64,000 nucleotides of DNA from Phycisphaerales bacterium. GTDB taxonomy: Bacteria > Planctomycetota > Phycisphaerae > Phycisphaerales > UBA1924. The DNA lies in NCBI GenBank assembly GCA_020846975.1, contig JADLCX010000089.1, forward strand, positions 62,001 through 126,000. Direction: 5' to 3'. Below, piece by piece: positions 62,501 to 64,000 of the stretch (its first letter is position 1; every line of letters begins with the position of its first letter). The notes under the pieces were generated by a model that worked only from the letters and a program-made list of their open reading frames with translations, searched no databases and had not been told where the DNA came from. The position numbers and the translations under genes are program-made.

Positions 62501-63851
62501 GGTCGGTGAAGACCGGGCGGCCCTTGAAGTCGTCCTCGCTGTAGAGCCGGATCGCGATTCCGGGGCTTGTCCGGCCGCAGCGGCCCGAACGCTGGTGGGC
62601 CGAGGCCTGGCTGATCGGCTCGATCGGGAGCCGCTGGACCTTGATGCGCGGGCTGTACCGGCTGATGCGAGCCAGGCCGCTGTCGATGACGTACCGGATG
62701 CCGGGAACGGTGAGCGAGGTCTCGGCGACGTTGGTCGCCAGGATGATGCGCCGGCCATCGGGGGGATGAGGCGAGAAGACGCGGTTCTGCTCGTCGGTCG
62801 AGAGGCGGGCATAGAGCGGGATGACCTCGCACTGGCGGAGCGCGTGCGACTCGGCGATCTCGTCGGCCGTCTCCCGGATCTCACGCTCGCCGGGCAGGAA
62901 GACCAGGATGTCGCGGTCACGACCCTCACCCCCGGGGGTGGCTTTCCCCGCACCGATCAGCTCGACCGCGGCCTGCACCACGGCGTGCTCCATCTCGATC
63001 TCGCGTGAGTCGTCATCACCGCGGTGCAGGGGCCTGTGGCGGACCTCGACCGGGTACGTCCGGCCGGAGACCTCGATCACCGGGGCCGGCTTGCCCGATG
63101 CGTCGGCGAAGTGGTCGGCGAAACTCTGCGGGTCGATGGTCGCCGAAGTCACGATCAGCTTGAGATCGGGCCGCTTGGGCAGGAGCTGCCGGATGTAGCC
63201 GAGCAGGAAGTCGATGTTGAGGCTGCGCTCGTGGGCCTCATCGATGATGAGCGTGTCGTACTGGGCGAGCAGGCGGTCGTTCTGGGTCTCGGCGAGCAGG
63301 ATGCCATCGGTCATGAGCTTGACGAGGCTCGACCGGGAGACGTGATCGGTGAACCGCACCTTGTATCCCACCACCCCACCCCCGCCACCGATCCTCGTTC
63401 CCATCTCATCCGCGATGCGCGATGCGACGCTTCGGGCGGCGATACGGCGCGGCTGGGTGTGGCCGATCATCCCCGCGACCCCCCGCCCGAGGTCGAGACA
63501 GATCTTCGGGAGCTGGGTGGTCTTGCCCGAGCCCGTTGCCCCGCACACGACGACAACCTGGTGCGATCGGATCGCCTCGGCGATCTCCCGCCGCGCCTGA
63601 ACGATGGGCAGTGAATCGTCGAACGTTGGAGAGGGCACGAGCCCGCGGCGATGCTCGCGGCGCTCGATCGAGCGGTTGAGAATGCTGACCAGATGCTCGA
63701 TCTGTCCCCGCTGGGATGGGTCGGGCGTGCGCACCCGGGCCAGCTCGCGCACGCGCCGGCCAAGACGGATGCGGTCGATGACCATGCACCGATCCAGCAG
63801 TTCGTGCAGGCTCGGCGCCGGCTCCTGGATGCCTGCGGTCGGATCGGACAC
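59592..63851 (-). CDS. hrpA: DEAH-box ATP-dependent RNA helicase
   Basis: 1419 residues, slightly longer than E. coli HrpA. Walker A GATGSGKTTQ (104-113), DEAHERS (204-210), SATID (motif III), FLPGEREI, TNVAETSLTV (motif V) and QRSGRCGR (motif VI) are all present, followed by a winged-helix/ratchet region. The long C-terminal half matches the HrpA-specific DUF3418 region, with LFGLPIIKRRRMHYGPI and ISYRHKHNDPDDGVT-like blocks. Processes mRNA and resolves stalled ribosomes in other bacteria. A Gly/Val-rich insert near residue 905 is encoded by another C-tract array (61127-61164). Confidence 0.95.
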   Translation of the reverse strand: MSDPTAGIQEPAPSLHELLDRCMVIDRIRLGRRVRELARVRTPDPSQRGQIEHLVSILNRSIERREHRRGLVPSPTFDDSLPIVQARREIAEAIRSHQVVVVCGATGSGKTTQLPKICLDLGRGVAGMIGHTQPRRIAARSVASRIADEMGTRIGGGGGVVGYKVRFTDHVSRSSLVKLMTDGILLAETQNDRLLAQYDTLIIDEAHERSLNIDFLLGYIRQLLPKRPDLKLIVTSATIDPQSFADHFADASGKPAPVIEVSGRTYPVEVRHRPLHRGDDDSREIEMEHAVVQAAVELIGAGKATPGGEGRDRDILVFLPGEREIRETADEIAESHALRQCEVIPLYARLSTDEQNRVFSPHPPDGRRIILATNVAETSLTVPGIRYVIDSGLARISRYSPRIKVQRLPIEPISQASAHQRSGRCGRTSPGIAIRLYSEDDFKGRPVFTDPEILRTNLASVILRMKALGLTGEDGRIDTFPFMQPPNPGAVKDGYDTLIELGALDPGGSNLTDIGRRLARLPVDPRIGRMVLAGEEELCLGEVLIIAAALSVQDPRERPSDRQQEADALHEKWEDPGKASDFIAYLNLWRGFFEQEKRLSGNQLRKWCRANLLSYVRLREWQDVHRQLTELAEEIGLKVPQSKHRGGGLGGSPAAIYDQVHRALLAGLLSNIGVKSAEKGGFEFDGARGIKFAIFPGSALFREKPKWVMAAELVRTTRLYARGVARIQPQWIEKAAAHLVTRTYEEPHWSADTAQVAAYETVTLFGLPIIKRRRMHYGPIQPEQSRTIFIEHALVKGEYLSAGRFQRANHATQQSIQRLEEKKRQHDLLADPSSRFAFFAERVPSDVHDGPGFERWRQRAEARQPDALIIPRERMLAPGAVEPPPEMFPDFLMVRQGVGVRGVGGVGGDSALRIGLSYRHKHNDPDDGVTAIIPLAALASLDPARFDWLVPGFAREKIVELIRALPKPMRVNLAPAAGFADRTVALLGPRFGQGDFLAEVAEALTRLSPIGVTVSRELLAQAAEQTESGGGLPIHLRMNFRVVEELPGKPVRVIATGRDLVKIKRELAKQADESLVGLPEGPFNRGGITVWDFGDPPATIPETAELPLPSASGKVRAGLGLSDETSWRLVQGRLAITPAVGLRPFNDSPLPTKRAAVSHRSGIIRLLAIDVATESRSLIDTIPGLERTLVSGAPLARAEDLRANLAELAALEAFSQLDPRLIDTVRDKAAFNRALDAGWDRLGATGRAVVELAGAIFTARHQLALALDSAPEHWSAPIADIRHQIQALFLAPGGRWLVETPFRWLSRFPAYLTAARLRLERLPTRFEGRDGGTRKTVEDLLARDAARLNDLLPLWSACITRLQHTGGLKGRWDTSPVSEFRWLIEELRVSLFAQDLRVADARGASVRKMREVWEGIERM
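61127..61164. repeat. C-tract array within hrpA
   Basis: Runs of C8, C8, C6, C5 and C4 separated by A or TCA, encoding a Gly/Val-rich loop of HrpA on the minus strand. Same sequence style as 33015-33034, 39300-39338 and 41382-41409. Confidence 0.55.
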
Positions 63852-63866
63852 GGGCCAAAGGTATCC

Positions 63867-64000
63867 TCAACCGACCTGCCAGAGCAGCCGGGGCTCGGCG
63901 ATCGGGTGGTGGCGGAGCGCGAAGTAGAGCATGGCCATCGCCGAAACGCACGAGCGGGCTCGGACATCCTGACGATCACCGGTGAACAGGAAGCGCCGCG
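63867..64000 (-). CDS. C-terminus of a protein cut by the window edge
   Basis: The frame is open from the window edge to a TGA at 63867-63869, giving 43 residues with a C-terminal RSCVSAMAMLYFALRHHPIA helix and end LLWQVG. Third-position GC is high, and it lies 15 bases before the hrpA start on the same strand, so it is likely the upstream neighbour in a unit with hrpA. Too short to identify. Confidence 0.5.
   Translation of the reverse strand, partial: RRFLFTGDRQDVRARSCVSAMAMLYFALRHHPIAEPRLLWQVG

Overview
The window is a gene-dense, roughly two-thirds GC chromosomal segment from a Gram-negative bacterium. It is most likely a planctomycete of the Phycisphaerae/Phycisphaerales. The reasons are: a secreted protein at 45992-46657 ending in the paired dockerin-like repeats common in that group; a stand-alone CsrA-type regulator; an lpxA gene and an outer-membrane barrel, implying a lipopolysaccharide-type outer membrane; several Pro/Ala-rich linker proteins; and generally weak ribosome binding sites with occasional GTG or TTG starts. 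No rRNA, tRNA, CRISPR array, transposase or prophage was found. This is mostly core and lineage-specific chromosome.

Layout. 1-4.4 kb: a zinc-ribbon coiled-coil protein cut by the window edge, cdsA, uppS, purA and a tiny zinc ribbon. 4.5-9 kb: a leftward unit galE, unknown protein, large thioredoxin-like protein, with a clear promoter and nested palindrome upstream of galE. 9-13.6 kb: lgt/tatD leftward, then a secreted transglutaminase-like protein and NAD(P)HX dehydratase rightward. 13.6-20.5 kb: a leftward type IV pilus/type II secretion-like unit (pilT, a GspF/PilC membrane protein, two prepilin-like proteins and a 964-residue pilin-like protein with EF-hand loops). 20.9-24.9 kb: a DinB-like protein, a Tat-exported amine oxidase and secreted unknowns. 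24.9-27.6 kb: a DUF418 membrane protein, then a trypsin-like protease followed by a small protein that resembles the protease's own N-terminal domain. 27.6-29.5 kb: an apparent metal-handling group (outer-membrane barrel, HMA lipoprotein, Cys-rich secreted protein). 29.6-30.9 kb: a PD-(D/E)XK nuclease of lower GC. 31-33.2 kb: a lone atpD and a broken secretin C-terminal domain. 33.2-36.8 kb: lpxA, an MBL hydrolase, rsfS and aroB. 37-40.3 kb: a ParA ATPase fused to a CBM48-like domain, translationally coupled to a protein that looks like a MinD/FlhG fold without a P-loop. 40.3-49.9 kb: assorted genes including a PrpD-family protein, an orphan histidine kinase, a dockerin-tailed protein, ndk, csrA and a NifU-like protein. 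49.9-59.5 kb: a rightward run of an M48 protease, dapF, an M20 hydrolase, a class III aminotransferase, arginine N-succinyltransferase, an aldehyde dehydrogenase and folE2. 59.6-63.9 kb: hrpA leftward, followed by a partial gene.

Functional themes. Envelope biogenesis is well represented (uppS, cdsA, lgt, lpxA, galE, dapF). The M20/astC/astA/astD run reads as a succinyl-dependent ornithine or arginine catabolic module lacking astB and canonical astE. The most unusual element is the ParA-CBM48 protein with its degenerate partner, which may be an undescribed positioning or storage-granule system. This is inference from domain architecture only. All calls come from reading the sequence; no database search was run.
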